From Paracoccaceae bacterium (GTDB lineage: Bacteria; Pseudomonadota; Alphaproteobacteria; Rhodobacterales; Rhodobacteraceae): a DNA stretch of 64,000 nucleotides. The position numbers and the translations under genes are program-made. The DNA lies in contig JAGQRW010000016.1 in the NCBI GenBank assembly GCA_020425085.1, positions 1-64,000 of the forward strand, read 5' to 3'. Below the pieces are notes generated by a model. That model was not told the DNA's origin. It saw only the letters and a list, made by a program, of their open reading frames with translations, and did no database searches. The stretch's first letter is position 1; each line of letters opens with the position of its first letter. Below are positions 47,186 through 57,122 of this stretch, piece by piece.

Positions 47186-47905
47186 ATGACCGACCGCAAA
47201 GCCCCCTCCGGTGCGCCGTGGCGAAATTTTTATGGCCGCCGCTTTGGTAAAACACTGAAGGCCTCGCAACGGAGCTATCTGGACCACGACCTTGGCCCAA
47301 TAACCGTGCAGAATGTATCGTGGCAGGATAACCCCGAGCGCAACCCGATTGATCCGTCAGCCCTGTTTCAAGGCAAGCGCGAGGCCTGGTTGGAAATCGG
47401 TTTCGGCGGCGGCGAACATATGGTGGCGCAGGCCGCCCACAATCCCGATATCGGTATCATCGGCTGTGAGCCTTATATCAACGGCGTCGCGATGCTGCTG
47501 GGCAAGATCCGCAAAGCCGGCGTTGACAACCTGGCGATCCATCCCGGCGATGTGCGCGATCTGTTCGACGTGCTGCCTGATGCCTCGATTGGGCGGGTGT
47601 TCTTGCTATATCCCGATCCATGGCCAAAGGCGCGGCATCACCGGCGGCGTTTCGTCAATCCTGAGTTTCTTGATCCCCTGGCCCGCGTGATGATACCGGG
47701 CGCGATCCTGCGCGTAGCTACCGACATCCAAGGTTATGTGCGCCAGACGCTGGAACAACTGACCAGGCATCCTGATTTCGACTGGTTGGCAGAAACCCCT
47801 GCCGACTGGCGCACCTCTTGGGATGACTGGACCCCGACCCGCTATGAACAAAAGGCGCTGCGCGAAGGGCGGGTGCCGCATTACCTGACGTTTCGGCGAC
47901 ATTGA
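47186..47905 (+). CDS. trmB: tRNA (guanine-N7-)-methyltransferase
   Basis: A 239-residue SAM-dependent methyltransferase for m7G46. The SAM motif is WLEIGFGGGEHMVAQA; the catalytic region YPDPWPKARHHRRRFV (DPWxKxRHxKRR type) is intact, and the C-terminal TRYEQKALREGR is characteristic. ATG 47186 is preferred over an in-frame start 17 codons upstream that would overlap the hairpin. Confidence 0.95.
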   Translation: MTDRKAPSGAPWRNFYGRRFGKTLKASQRSYLDHDLGPITVQNVSWQDNPERNPIDPSALFQGKREAWLEIGFGGGEHMVAQAAHNPDIGIIGCEPYINGVAMLLGKIRKAGVDNLAIHPGDVRDLFDVLPDASIGRVFLLYPDPWPKARHHRRRFVNPEFLDPLARVMIPGAILRVATDIQGYVRQTLEQLTRHPDFDWLAETPADWRTSWDDWTPTRYEQKALREGRVPHYLTFRRH

Positions 47906-47991
47906 CCGCGCAATCGCCGGCGGAATTGACCGGTGGAAATGCCCCGATCCCTGAGATATAGCCAACGGAAACTACTTGAGACAGGTTCCCC

Positions 47992-49350
47992 ATGTCCGGC
48001 CATGCAACGCCCATTCCGATGACTTCCTACCCTTCTGGCCCGCTGAAAGGCGTGGCGGCAGTGCCGGGCGACAAGTCGATCTCGCATCGCGCCTTGATCC
48101 TTGGGGCGCTGGCGGTTGGGCGGACCGAAATCACCGGCTTGTTGGAAGGGCAGGACGTGCTGGATACCGCCAAGGCGATGGCAGCTTTCGGGGCCGAGGT
48201 CACAAAGCGGGTTGATGGCGCCTGGCAGGTGCATGGGGTCGGTGTTGGCGGCTTTCAGGAACCCGATGACGTGATTGATTGCGGCAATGCGGGAACCGGC
48301 GTACGGCTGATCATGGGGGCGATGGCGACCTCACCGATCAGCGCGACCTTTACCGGCGATGCCAGCCTCAGGTCACGGCCAATGCGCCGCATTACCGATC
48401 CCTTGGCGCTGTTTGGGGCGCGATGCCATGGGCGTAGCGGCGGGCGGTTGCCACTGACCATCATCGGCACCGATCGACCGGTTCCGGTGCGCTATACCTC
48501 ACCGGTGCCTTCGGCGCAGGTGAAATCGGCGGTGCTGTTCGCTGGGCTGAACGCACCCGGCGAAACCGTCTTGATCGAGGCTGAAGCGACACGCGATCAT
48601 ACCGAACGCATGCTTCGGGGCTTTGGCGGCGAAATCAGCAGCGAAAAGACCGCTGAGGGGCATGTCATTGTGCTGCGGGGTCAACCTGAACTCAAGCCGC
48701 AATCAATCACCGTGCCGCGTGACCCAAGCTCGGCGGCATTTCCGGTGGCGGCGGCATTGATCGTTGAAGGCTCGAACGTTTTGGTGCCGAATATCGGCCT
48801 CAATCCCACCCGCGCCGGTCTGTTCACCACACTGGTTGAAATGGGCGCAGATCTGACCTTTGAAAACCGACGCGAAGAAGGCGGCGAGCCGGTGGCGGAT
48901 CTGCGGGCGCGGTTTTCGCCTGACCTTAAAGGGGTCGAAGTGCCACCGGAACGCGCCGCCTCGATGATCGACGAATATCCGATCCTGTCGGTGGTCGCTG
49001 CCTGTGCGACCGGAAAGACCACGATGCTCGGGGTAAAAGAATTGCGCGTCAAGGAAAGCGACCGGATTGATGCCATGGCCACGGGCCTGCGGGCCTCAGG
49101 CGTGAAGGTGGACACGGATCAAGACACCATGACGGTTCACGGCATGGGCGCGGGCGGTGTGCCGGGGGGGGCAACTTGCCAGACCCATCTTGACCACCGT
49201 ATCGCCATGTCATTTTTATGTCTGGGGATGGCGACAAAAAAGCCGGTTTCGATTGAAGATGGCGCGCCGGTGGCTACCAGTTTCCCGATTTTCGAAGCAT
49301 TGATGACAAGGCTCGGCGCAACAATTACGCGAAACAATTCCAAAGGGTAA
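47992..49350 (+). CDS. aroA: 3-phosphoshikimate 1-carboxyvinyltransferase (EPSP synthase)
   Basis: A 452-residue shikimate-pathway enzyme. Signatures: [51 protein letters not shown] and [19 protein letters not shown] and NPTR are class II features as in the Agrobacterium CP4 enzyme, rather than class I as in E. coli. First gene of the aroA-cmk-rpsA stretch. Confidence 0.96.
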   Translation: MSGHATPIPMTSYPSGPLKGVAAVPGDKSISHRALILGALAVGRTEITGLLEGQDVLDTAKAMAAFGAEVTKRVDGAWQVHGVGVGGFQEPDDVIDCGNAGTGVRLIMGAMATSPISATFTGDASLRSRPMRRITDPLALFGARCHGRSGGRLPLTIIGTDRPVPVRYTSPVPSAQVKSAVLFAGLNAPGETVLIEAEATRDHTERMLRGFGGEISSEKTAEGHVIVLRGQPELKPQSITVPRDPSSAAFPVAAALIVEGSNVLVPNIGLNPTRAGLFTTLVEMGADLTFENRREEGGEPVADLRARFSPDLKGVEVPPERAASMIDEYPILSVVAACATGKTTMLGVKELRVKESDRIDAMATGLRASGVKVDTDQDTMTVHGMGAGGVPGGATCQTHLDHRIAMSFLCLGMATKKPVSIEDGAPVATSFPIFEALMTRLGATITRNNSKG

Positions 49351-49352
49351 GA

Positions 49353-49886
49353 ATGGCGTGGAAGTGGAAACTTTACTGGCTGATATTTGCGCTGACACTG
49401 GGCGTCTATCTGGTGATGGTGCTTTGGTCGTTGCCGCACATCGCCGGTTTGGCAGGCGGGTTGACACCTTTTGACATGCGACTCGGCGGATACAGCCTTG
49501 CTGAAGCCAAATCCTTTCTGGCCGCATTACCACCGGAAGGGGTCGATTTCTATCTGAATGTCCAGCACCTTTTGGATATGGCGTATCCGGCGATGCTGGC
49601 GGTGGTTCTTGGCATCGGGGCTTTGGGTCTGGCGACTGGTCGCGCAGTCTGGATTGGTGTGCTTGCAGCAATTGCTGCGATGATCGGCGCGGCGTTTGAT
49701 TATTTGGAAAACGCCGCTGTCAAGGGACTGCTACTGGTTGGTGCGGACGAGGTGACAGCCAATGCCGTTGAACAAGCCAGTCGTTGGACCCTGCTCAAAT
49801 CCGGGCTAACCACCGTGGCCATGACTCTGGTTCTGATCCTGCTGATCGGGGTGGTTTTCCGCCGCTGGCGTGGGCGTCAGCGATGA
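49353..49886 (+). CDS. Small integral membrane protein of unknown function
   Basis: A 177-residue protein with about four transmembrane segments ([54 protein letters not shown] and a C-terminal [20 protein letters not shown]), ending in a basic tail. It starts 2 bp after aroA and overlaps cmk by 4 bp, so it is part of this operon. I do not recognise the family. Confidence 0.8.
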   Translation: MAWKWKLYWLIFALTLGVYLVMVLWSLPHIAGLAGGLTPFDMRLGGYSLAEAKSFLAALPPEGVDFYLNVQHLLDMAYPAMLAVVLGIGALGLATGRAVWIGVLAAIAAMIGAAFDYLENAAVKGLLLVGADEVTANAVEQASRWTLLKSGLTTVAMTLVLILLIGVVFRRWRGRQR

Positions 49887-50500
49887 AATTCACCGTTGCA
49901 ATTGACGGGCCGGCAGCGGCTGGCAAGGGTACGATCAGCAAGGCTGTTGCGGCGCATTTCGGTTTTGCACATTTGGACACCGGGCTTTTGTACCGCGCAG
50001 TTGGACGACTTGTCCTTTTAGGTGCGGATCCGCTCGAAGCAGCAAGAAACCTTGCCGCAAACGATCTGGCTCACCTGGGTCTTCGGGGCGAGGAAGTAGC
50101 AAGTGCTGCCTCAAAGGTAGCAGCCATGCCTGAGGTTCGATCTGCACTGGTGAAGTATCAACGCGATTTCGCCCATGCTGATGGCGGCGCGGTGCTGGAT
50201 GGCCGCGATATCGGTACCGTGATCTGCCCGGACGCAGATGTGAAACTCTATATCACCGCTTCGCCGGAGATCCGCGCCGCAAGGCGATACGCCGAACTTA
50301 TCGCCAGCGGCAAACAAGCTAACCTTGACGCAGTTCTGGCGGATATCCGCGCCCGCGATCATCGCGACCAGAACCGCAGCGACGCGCCGCTTAAACCCGC
50401 CGATGATGCGCTCTTGATAGATACGTCGGAATTGTCTATAGACGCCGCTGTTGCCGAGGCGGTGACCAATATAAAAAGAATCATCGAGGGTCGGCACTGA
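49883..50500 (+). CDS. cmk: Cytidylate kinase
   Basis: A 205-residue nucleotide kinase converting (d)CMP to (d)CDP. P-loop [31 protein letters not shown] and [18 protein letters not shown] are the family motifs; the lid contains [22 protein letters not shown] 49883 overlaps the stop of the membrane protein gene. It precedes rpsA, as in many proteobacteria. Confidence 0.97.
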   Translation: MKFTVAIDGPAAAGKGTISKAVAAHFGFAHLDTGLLYRAVGRLVLLGADPLEAARNLAANDLAHLGLRGEEVASAASKVAAMPEVRSALVKYQRDFAHADGGAVLDGRDIGTVICPDADVKLYITASPEIRAARRYAELIASGKQANLDAVLADIRARDHRDQNRSDAPLKPADDALLIDTSELSIDAAVAEAVTNIKRIIEGRH

Positions 50501-50522
50501 AACCGGCCCTTTGTTGTTTTTT
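50488..50522 (+). terminator. Intrinsic terminator overlapping the cmk stop
   Basis: GGGTCGG (50488-50494) pairs with CCGGCCC (50503-50509) with one G-T, followed by a T-rich tail (TTTGTTGTTTTTT). The stem spans the cmk stop codon. It would end the aroA-cmk transcript before rpsA. Confidence 0.75.
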
Positions 50523-50606
50523 CATTGCCGCCTCAACCAATGAAACCCCAAGACCGACGGAACCAACCGTTCGGCCAGCAAAATACTGAAAAGGAACCAC
50601 ATATAT

Positions 50607-52292
50607 ATGTCCGCATCCGTATCAATGGAAGAATTTGAAGCCCTTCTGAACGAAAGCTTCGAGCTTGAAACCCCAGACGTGGGTTCTGTCGTCAAAGGCA
50701 CCGTCCTGGCCATCGAAGCCGGACAAGCAATCATCGACATCGGCTACAAAATGGAAGGCCGCGTCGATCTGAAAGAATTTGCAGCCCCAGGTCAGGCTCC
50801 GGAAATCGCCGTTGGCGATACCGTCGAGGTCTATCTTGAACATGTCGAAAACGCCCGTGGCGAAGCGGTTATCAGCCGCGACAAGGCCCGCCGTGAAGAG
50901 GCGTGGGACCGTCTTGAAAAAGCTGCCGAAAAAGAAGAACGCGTCGAAGGCGCGATTTTCGGTCGGGTCAAGGGTGGTTTCACCGTCGATCTTGGCGGCG
51001 CTGTGGCGTTTCTGCCCGGCAGCCAGGTCGATGTGCGCCCAGTACGCGACGCCGGCCCGCTGATGGGCATGGCGCAACCGTTCCAGATCCTGAAGATGGA
51101 CCGCCGCCGCGGCAATATCGTGGTGTCGCGCCGCGCCATCCTGGAAGAAAGCCGCGCCGAACAGCGCGCCGAAATCGTCGGCAAGCTGAGCGAGGGCGAT
51201 ACGGTTGACGGCGTGGTCAAGAACATCACCGAATACGGTGCGTTCGTCGATCTCGGCGGGGTCGATGGGCTGTTGCACGTCACCGACATGGCCTGGCGCC
51301 GGGTCAACCACCCTTCGGAAATACTGAATATCGGCGAAACCATCAAGGTGCAGATCGTCAAGATCAACAAGGATACCCACCGCATCAGCCTTGGCATGAA
51401 ACAGCTTGAGGATGACCCCTGGACCCTGGTCGAAGGCAAGTTCCCGCTGGGTTCGGTCCACAAGGGCCGGGTCACCAACATCACCGATTACGGCGCCTTC
51501 GTGGAACTGGAACCGGGTGTGGAAGGTCTGGTTCACGTTTCCGAAATGTCCTGGACCAAGAAGAATGTGCATCCCGGCAAGATCGTTTCCACCAGCCAGG
51601 AAGTGGACGTGATGATCCTGGAAATCGACAGCGCCAAACGGCGGGTGTCGCTTGGTCTGAAACAGACCCAAGGCAACCCTTGGCAGAACTTCGAAAAGGC
51701 CTTCCCGGTCGGCACCGAAGTCGAGGGCGAAGTCAAAAACATCACCGAATTCGGTCTGTTCATCGGTCTGGAAGGCGATATCGACGGTATGGTTCACTTG
51801 TCCGATCTGGACTGGAACCGTTCTGGCGAGGAAGCCATGGAAGATTATCGCAAAGGCGATATGGTTCGCGCCATCGTCACCGATGTCGATACCGAGAAAG
51901 AACGGATTTCCCTGTCGATCAAGGCACTCGATGGTGATCCATTTGCCGAGGCGACTTCGGGGGTGAAACGCGGCGCGGTCGTTACCGTCACCGTAACCAA
52001 GATCGAAGATGGTGGCATCGAGGTCGAATACGATGGCATGAAAGCCTTCATCCGCCGTTCCGACCTCAGCCGGGACCGGGCCGAACAGCGACCCGAGCGG
52101 TTCTCGGTCGGTGATCACGTCGATGCCCGTGTGACCAATATCGACAAATCCTCACGCCGTCTTGGCCTGTCGATCAAGGCGCGCGAAATCGCCGAGGAAA
52201 AAGAAGCCGTTGAACAATATGGATCCTCGGACAGTGGTGCATCGCTGGGCGATATTCTGGGCGCAGCCCTGAAAAGCCAGGATTCGAAATAG
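50607..52292 (+). CDS. rpsA: 30S ribosomal protein S1
   Basis: A 561-residue protein with six S1 repeats, the last four showing the repeated G.V.NITEYGAFV / G.VTNITDYGAFV / GEVKNITEFGLFI pattern. S1 brings mRNA to the ribosome. ATG 50607 follows AAAAGGAACC. Length matches alphaproteobacterial S1. Flanked by terminators on both sides, so it is probably monocistronic. Confidence 0.98.
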   Translation: MSASVSMEEFEALLNESFELETPDVGSVVKGTVLAIEAGQAIIDIGYKMEGRVDLKEFAAPGQAPEIAVGDTVEVYLEHVENARGEAVISRDKARREEAWDRLEKAAEKEERVEGAIFGRVKGGFTVDLGGAVAFLPGSQVDVRPVRDAGPLMGMAQPFQILKMDRRRGNIVVSRRAILEESRAEQRAEIVGKLSEGDTVDGVVKNITEYGAFVDLGGVDGLLHVTDMAWRRVNHPSEILNIGETIKVQIVKINKDTHRISLGMKQLEDDPWTLVEGKFPLGSVHKGRVTNITDYGAFVELEPGVEGLVHVSEMSWTKKNVHPGKIVSTSQEVDVMILEIDSAKRRVSLGLKQTQGNPWQNFEKAFPVGTEVEGEVKNITEFGLFIGLEGDIDGMVHLSDLDWNRSGEEAMEDYRKGDMVRAIVTDVDTEKERISLSIKALDGDPFAEATSGVKRGAVVTVTVTKIEDGGIEVEYDGMKAFIRRSDLSRDRAEQRPERFSVGDHVDARVTNIDKSSRRLGLSIKAREIAEEKEAVEQYGSSDSGASLGDILGAALKSQDSK

Positions 52293-52325
52293 TCCTGCGA
52301 CAGGCTTTAAAAAACACATTTCAAG

Positions 52326-52351
52326 GCGGCCCCTTCTGAGGGGCCGCTTTT
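52326..52351 (+). terminator. Intrinsic terminator of rpsA
   Basis: GCGGCCCC (52326-52333) and GGGGCCGC (52340-52347) form a perfect 8-bp stem with a 6-nt loop and a following TTTT. It lies 34 bp after the rpsA stop. The rest of the 52352-52622 gap contains no gene that I can support; it should hold the ihfB promoter. Confidence 0.92.
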
Positions 52352-52622
52352 CGTTTCAGGACCGCAATCAATACAATCGAATCACCTGAACCTGCCGCAA
52401 GGCATATCAGGCAAATTCCGCCGAGGTCGTATCGCCAAAGCTGGCGACAGCGGCCAATAGGACAAAATTCATCCGGCAAACAGCACCTTAGGCGGGATAA
52501 ACTGTCCGAGAACTGTAATCCGCTTATTCCCTGCAACCGTTTTTTCTGTCAATATTCCCCGACTTCAATCAAAAAAATGAACCGTGCAGATCCGCACGGT
52601 CAACCCATGGGAGGGCTTGCGC

Positions 52623-52904
52623 ATGATCCGTTCTGAACTGGTTCAGAAAATTGCCGACGAGAACCCGCATCTTTTTCAACGTGATGTCGAACGCATCGTC
52701 AGCACGGTATTTGACGAAATCATCGAAGCGATGGCCAGGGGAAACCGTGTGGAACTGCGCGGCTTTGGTGCGTTTTCCGTGAAAAAGCGCGATGCCAGGA
52801 TCGGACGCAATCCCCGCACCGGGGAATCGGTTTCGGTCGAGGAAAAACACGTTCCTTTCTTCAAGACCGGCAAATTGCTGAGGGACCGCCTGAACGGCGG
52901 CTGA
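52623..52904 (+). CDS. ihfB: Integration host factor subunit beta
   Basis: A 93-residue DNA-bending protein of the HU/IHF family. It begins [20 protein letters not shown] and has [22 protein letters not shown], the DNA-contacting arm with the IHF beta proline. GGGAGGG precedes ATG 52623. It follows rpsA, the usual place for ihfB. Confidence 0.96.
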   Translation: MIRSELVQKIADENPHLFQRDVERIVSTVFDEIIEAMARGNRVELRGFGAFSVKKRDARIGRNPRTGESVSVEEKHVPFFKTGKLLRDRLNGG

Positions 52905-52928
52905 CCCCCTGAAGACAGAAAGATCGTT

Positions 52929-53270
52929 ATGCGCTATATCCGTTACCTGTTTCTTGCCGTGGTCGGCATCTGCCTGATCACCGTGGCCCTGGCCAACCGC
53001 TCGATCGTGACCATCAGGATCCTTCCGGATCCGCTGGCCAAGTTCTTGCTGATCGGCAATGAGTATCGGATGCCGCTGTTTCTGGTGATCCTTGGCGGAA
53101 TTCTGGCCGGGTTGCTGATCGGATTCGTCTGGGAATATTTCCGCGAACACCGTCAGCGTGCCGCCGCGACACGTCACAAGCGCAAAGCCGAACGTCTGGA
53201 GCGCGAGGTAGAGGGCTTGCGTGTCAAGTCAGGCGATGGCAAGGATGATGTCCTTGCGATGCTGGAATAA
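52929..53270 (+). CDS. LapA-family membrane protein
   Basis: A 113-residue protein with two transmembrane helices (YLFLAVVGICLITVALANRS and FLVILGGILAGLLIGFVWEY) and a basic cytoplasmic coiled tail. This matches the LapA (DUF1049) family of lipopolysaccharide-assembly membrane proteins, commonly found between ihfB and trpF in alphaproteobacteria. Confidence 0.85.
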   Translation: MRYIRYLFLAVVGICLITVALANRSIVTIRILPDPLAKFLLIGNEYRMPLFLVILGGILAGLLIGFVWEYFREHRQRAAATRHKRKAERLEREVEGLRVKSGDGKDDVLAMLE

Positions 53271-53297
53271 TCCGGCACCCAAACGGTCGATATTGGA

Positions 53298-53936
53298 ATG
53301 CTGGTAAAAATCTGCGGCCTGTCCGACCCCCGCGACGTTGCCGCTGCCATTCAGGGCGGCGCGCGCTATCTCGGTTTTGTACATTTTCCCAAATCGCCGC
53401 GACATGTCAGCCTTGATCGCGCCCGCGACCTGATGCTGGCGGTGCCCGAAGGGATTTGCAAGGTCGTCCTGACGGTGGATGCCGATGATGCTTTGCTGAC
53501 GGCGATAACCGCAAAACTGCCGGTAGACATGCTGCAACTGCATGGCCACGAAACCGCCGACCGCGTTGCCGGGATCCGCGCCCGTACCGGTCTGCCGGTA
53601 ATGAAGGCGGTCGGTGTCGCCAGCGCCGACGATCTGGCTGCGCTGGAAACCTATGCCCGCGTCGCCGATCAGTTGCTTGTGGATGCAAAGCCGCCTAAGA
53701 CGGCGGAACTGCCGGGCGGCAACGGGCTGACTTTTGACTGGCGGCTGATTGCCGGGCGGCGCTGGCCGGTACCGTGGATGCTGGCTGGGGGGCTGACGCC
53801 GGAAAACGTGGCGCTGGCGGTTGAACTGACCGGGGCAAAACAGGTGGATGTTTCCTCGGGTGTCGAATGCGCACCCGGAGTGAAAGACAAAGACAGGATC
53901 GCGGCATTTCTGAATGCCGCCAGAGGAGCGGACTAA
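53298..53936 (+). CDS. trpF: Phosphoribosylanthranilate isomerase
   Basis: A 212-residue TIM-barrel enzyme of tryptophan synthesis. It begins [18 protein letters not shown], where the cysteine is catalytic; the general acid aspartate is in LLVDAKPP, and [13 protein letters not shown] and [15 protein letters not shown] are the phosphate-binding segments. The stop codon directly abuts the trpB start. Confidence 0.96.
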   Translation: MLVKICGLSDPRDVAAAIQGGARYLGFVHFPKSPRHVSLDRARDLMLAVPEGICKVVLTVDADDALLTAITAKLPVDMLQLHGHETADRVAGIRARTGLPVMKAVGVASADDLAALETYARVADQLLVDAKPPKTAELPGGNGLTFDWRLIAGRRWPVPWMLAGGLTPENVALAVELTGAKQVDVSSGVECAPGVKDKDRIAAFLNAARGAD

Positions 53937-55169
53937 ATGGCACAGGACCTATTCAACAGTTTCATGGCAGGCCCGGATGAGCGTGGCCGTTTCGGCGATT
54001 TCGGCGGGCGGTTCGTCAGCGAAACCCTGATGCCGCTGATCCTTGCGCTTGAGGCGGAATATGAAAAGGCCAAGGTTGACCCGGATTTCTGGGCCGAGAT
54101 GGAAGACCTCTGGAAACACTATGTCGGTCGCCCAAGCCCGCTATATTATGCCGAGCGGCTGACCGAACATTTCGGCGGCGCCAAGATTTACCTGAAGCGC
54201 GATGAACTGAACCATACTGGTGCGCACAAGATCAACAACGTGCTGGGCCAGATCCTGTTGGCGCGGCGCATGGGCAAGACCCGGATCATCGCTGAAACCG
54301 GTGCCGGACAGCATGGCGTCGCCACCGCCACGGTCTGCGCGCGTTTTGGTCTTGAATGCATCGTCTACATGGGCGCGCATGATGTCGAGCGTCAGGCCCC
54401 CAACGTCTTTCGTATGCGCCTTCTGGGGGCCAAGGTGGTGCCGGTGACCAGCGGGCGTGGCACATTGAAGGACGCGATGAACGACGCACTCAGGGACTGG
54501 GTGACCTATGTGGACAACACCTTCTACTGCATCGGCACGGTGGCCGGCCCGCATCCCTATCCGGCGATGGTCCGGGATTTCCAGTCGATCATCGGTAAGG
54601 AAGTGCGCGACCAGATGCAGGAACGCGAAGGCCGCCTGCCCGACAGTCTGATCGCCGCCATTGGCGGCGGTTCCAACGCCATGGGGCTGTTTTATCCGTT
54701 TCTTGACGACAAGTCCGTTCGCATCATCGGGGTCGAGGCAGGCGGCAAGGGCGTCAACATGAAGATGGAGCATTGCGCCTCGTTGACCGGTGGTCGGCCT
54801 GGTGTTCTGCACGGCAACCGCACCTATCTCTTGCAGGATGACGACGGCCAGATATTGGAAGGGTTCTCCATTTCCGCCGGGCTTGATTATCCGGGGGTCG
54901 GCCCGGAACATGCGTGGCTGCACGATGTCGGTCGCGCCGAATATGTCTCGGTCACCGACAAGGAGGCGCTGGCGGCGTTTCAGCTGTGTTGTCAGACCGA
55001 AGGCATCATTCCGGCGCTGGAACCCTGTCACGCACTTGGCCATGTCGCCAGAATTGCCGGTGATCTGCCAAAGGATCATCTAATGGTGATGAACATGTGC
55101 GGGCGCGGTGACAAGGACATCTTTACCGTTGCCAAAGCACTGGGGATCGAGATCAATACCGGCGCCTGA
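53937..55169 (+). CDS. trpB: Tryptophan synthase beta chain
   Basis: A 410-residue PLP enzyme joining indole and serine. The Schiff-base lysine lies in [14 protein letters not shown]; the phosphate loop is [14 protein letters not shown], and [14 protein letters not shown] is conserved. ATG 53937 follows the trpF stop without a gap. The alpha subunit gene is not next door but 3.3 kb away on the other strand. Confidence 0.98.
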   Translation: MAQDLFNSFMAGPDERGRFGDFGGRFVSETLMPLILALEAEYEKAKVDPDFWAEMEDLWKHYVGRPSPLYYAERLTEHFGGAKIYLKRDELNHTGAHKINNVLGQILLARRMGKTRIIAETGAGQHGVATATVCARFGLECIVYMGAHDVERQAPNVFRMRLLGAKVVPVTSGRGTLKDAMNDALRDWVTYVDNTFYCIGTVAGPHPYPAMVRDFQSIIGKEVRDQMQEREGRLPDSLIAAIGGGSNAMGLFYPFLDDKSVRIIGVEAGGKGVNMKMEHCASLTGGRPGVLHGNRTYLLQDDDGQILEGFSISAGLDYPGVGPEHAWLHDVGRAEYVSVTDKEALAAFQLCCQTEGIIPALEPCHALGHVARIAGDLPKDHLMVMNMCGRGDKDIFTVAKALGIEINTGA

Positions 55170-55259
55170 TCGCCATAAGGGCAATTAGGGCTTTTCTTAC
55201 CCGGACCGGGGCCGTATATGCCGCAGTCTTGCAACCCGCTATCAGGGATAGGTTACGTT

Positions 55260-55589
55260 ATGTCAGATCTGAAAATTGGTGATATTGTCGTGTTGACCGC
55301 CGGGTCGATGCGCATGGCTGTCGAAGCCATCAACGATGATGCGATTTCCTGCCTCTGGTGCCATGAAGGCCAGATCGGACGCGATACCTTCAACGCGGTC
55401 CTGTTGAAGAAATGGGAACACCGCGAGGATGATCGTGGTGGTGCAGGTCGTGGCAAGCCCCCCTACAAATCCAGTGGCGACCGTGATGGCGGCGGCGCTG
55501 GTGGCGCCAAACGGTATGACGACAAGCCAAAAGGCAAGCCCGGCTGGGACGGCAAGCCGCGCGAGAAGAAATTCTTTCGCAAGGACTAA
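55260..55589 (+). CDS. DUF2158 (YodC-like) protein with a Gly/Lys/Arg-rich tail
   Basis: A 109-residue protein. Residues 1-60 are a DUF2158 domain (IGDIVVLTAGSMRMAVEAIN, ISCLWCHEGQIGRDTFNAVL). Residues 60-109 are low-complexity and rich in G, D, K and R (HREDDRGGAGRGKPPYKSSG ... EKKFFRKD), suggesting a disordered nucleic-acid-binding tail. ATG 55260 gives the family start MSDLKIGDIV. Function unknown. Convergent with pth. Confidence 0.8.
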   Translation: MSDLKIGDIVVLTAGSMRMAVEAINDDAISCLWCHEGQIGRDTFNAVLLKKWEHREDDRGGAGRGKPPYKSSGDRDGGGAGGAKRYDDKPKGKPGWDGKPREKKFFRKD

Positions 55590-55608
55590 GGTGGCTCTGG
55601 TGGCCTGA

Positions 55609-56289
55609 TTATCGGAACTTGTCGACCAGTCGTTGCAGTACGCCGCGCGGATCGGTCGGGGGTTCTGGTGGCGTTTCGGTCTGGGCAGCTTGCTGGTCGG
55701 GCTTTGGTTTGCCGCTGCGTTGCGGCGTGATCTCTTGGGCAAATCGGTTGGAAAACCCCGCTGCGCCGTCTTCAGCCAGATAGGGGGCGGCGGCGCTGAT
55801 GCCGTGCAGGACTTCTGCCAGCCAGTCCTGATCCGCCTTGGCGAAATCATGCAGCACATAGCCCGATACCTGATCCTTGTGGCCAGGATGGCCAATGCCG
55901 ATCCTGATGCGCTGATAGTCCGGGCCGATATGCTGGTGCAAGGATCGCAGGCCGTTATGCCCGGCATGGCCGCCGCCGGATTTCACCCGAACCTTGCCAG
56001 GGGCAAGATCCAGTTCGTCGTGAAACACCGTGATCTGATCGGCGTCAAGTTTGTAAAATCGCATCGCGGCACCAACCGATTGCCCCGAGAGATTCATGAA
56101 GGTTTCCGGTTTGAGCAGAACCACCTTTTCATGCCCCAGCCTGCCTTCGGCAACCAGACCCTGAAATTTACCTTTCCAAGGCCCGAACTGCTGGTCAGCC
56201 GCGATCCGCTCCACTGCCATATAGCCGACATTGTGCCGGTTCATTGCATATTTCGGGCCGGGATTGCCAAGGCCGACAAAAAGTTTCAT
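55609..56289 (-). CDS. pth: Peptidyl-tRNA hydrolase
   Basis: A 226-residue enzyme recycling peptidyl-tRNA. It begins MKLFVGLGNPGPKYAMNRHN, where the histidine of NRHNVG is catalytic; KPETFMNLSGQSVG, VFHDELDLAPGKVRVKSGGG and GHNGLRSLHQHIG follow. A proline-rich C-terminal extension of about 35 residues is present. It lies 75 bp after rplY on the same strand. Confidence 0.96.
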   Translation of the reverse strand: MKLFVGLGNPGPKYAMNRHNVGYMAVERIAADQQFGPWKGKFQGLVAEGRLGHEKVVLLKPETFMNLSGQSVGAAMRFYKLDADQITVFHDELDLAPGKVRVKSGGGHAGHNGLRSLHQHIGPDYQRIRIGIGHPGHKDQVSGYVLHDFAKADQDWLAEVLHGISAAAPYLAEDGAAGFSNRFAQEITPQRSGKPKPDQQAAQTETPPEPPTDPRGVLQRLVDKFR

Positions 56290-56300
56290 CAGATCATTCC

Positions 56301-56332
56301 AAACAAAAACGCACCGGCTGATACCGATGCGT
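56301..56332 (-). terminator. Intrinsic terminator of rplY
   Basis: On the minus strand ACGCATCGG and CCGGTGCGT form a 9-bp stem with one G-T (plus-strand arms 56309-56317 and 56324-56332), followed by a T-rich tail (plus-strand AAACAAAAA, 56301-56309). It sits between rplY and pth, so pth probably has its own promoter or depends on read-through. Confidence 0.8.
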
Positions 56333-56364
56333 CTTTGCTAACACGGGAAGTGCGGGAAAGCGAC

Positions 56365-57024
56365 TTACTCGTCGCTTGCTTCTTCCTCATCTTCAGCGGC
56401 TTCGGCGGCTTCTGCTTCGGCTTCCTCTTCTTCTTCGCCTGCGGATTTCAGGCTGGACGGTTCGCTGATATTGGCAATCACAAAATCACGGTCAGTGATC
56501 ATCGGCCGCGTGCCTTCAGGCAGGGTGATTTCCGACATGTGAATGACATCGCCGATATCGTGATGAGTCAGATCGACAACCAGCCGTTCCGGGATATCAC
56601 CAGCCGTCACCAGAAGTTCGACTTCGTTCCGGACAATGGTCAGAACGCCGCCACGTTTCAGGCCAACCGAAACATCTTCGCCGATGAATTCAACCGGGAT
56701 GAACAGGTTGATGCGCGAATTGCGGCGCAGGCGCATCAGGTCAAGATGCCGTGGCAAATCCTTGACCACGTCGCGTTGTACATCACGGCAGATGACGCGC
56801 ACGTCTTCCTGGCCTTCGACCTTGAGGTTGAACAGGGTCGAAAGAAACCGCCCCGCTTTCAAGTGTTTCAACAGAACGTTATACTGGATGTTGATCGGTT
56901 GCGGATCTGCGCCGCCACCATAGACCACACCTGGTACTTGTCCTTCACGACGTGCTTGCCGGGCGGCCCCCTTGCCTGTCCCCGTACGCGCCGTGGCTAT
57001 GAGATCTGGTATTGCTCCAGCCAT
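56365..57024 (-). CDS. rplY: 50S ribosomal protein L25/general stress protein Ctc
   Basis: A 219-residue 5S rRNA-binding protein of the long CTC form. The N-terminal L25 domain contains [20 protein letters not shown] and VVYGG; the C-terminal TL5-like domain has [20 protein letters not shown]. The last 40 residues are strongly acidic ([20 protein letters not shown]). ATG 57024 follows AAGGAG; the longer in-frame reading is rejected. Preceded by a C-rich promoter-like motif shared with the str operon. Confidence 0.95.
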   Translation of the reverse strand: MAGAIPDLIATARTGTGKGAARQARREGQVPGVVYGGGADPQPINIQYNVLLKHLKAGRFLSTLFNLKVEGQEDVRVICRDVQRDVVKDLPRHLDLMRLRRNSRINLFIPVEFIGEDVSVGLKRGGVLTIVRNEVELLVTAGDIPERLVVDLTHHDIGDVIHMSEITLPEGTRPMITDRDFVIANISEPSSLKSAGEEEEEAEAEAAEAAEDEEEASDE

Positions 57025-57087
57025 CGGAATTCTCCTTAGGTTACGAATGCGGCTTCCTCCAAGGGTGCAAGGCCGCGCGAAGCCGTC

Positions 57088-57116
57088 CCTATAGGGGGAA
57101 TCGCATCCAAAGGAAA
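57088..57116 (-). promoter_or_regulatory. Possible rplY promoter with the GATTCCCCCTAT motif
   Basis: On the minus strand the sequence CGATTCCCCCTATAGG holds a -10-like TATAGG (57088-57093) 64 bp before ATG 57024. Its 13-bp core (57091-57103) is identical to the core before the str -10 (3455-3467). The -35 region (TTTCCT at 57111-57116) is poor. Position and the shared core support promoter function. Confidence 0.5.
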
Positions 57117-57122
57117 GCGGAA

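Noticed and set aside
50622..52118. A 498-codon minus-strand open frame
   Set aside because: It is the shadow of rpsA, whose six S1 repeats are unmistakable.
55633..57039. A 468-codon plus-strand open frame
   Set aside because: It is antisense to pth and rplY and has no motif of its own.
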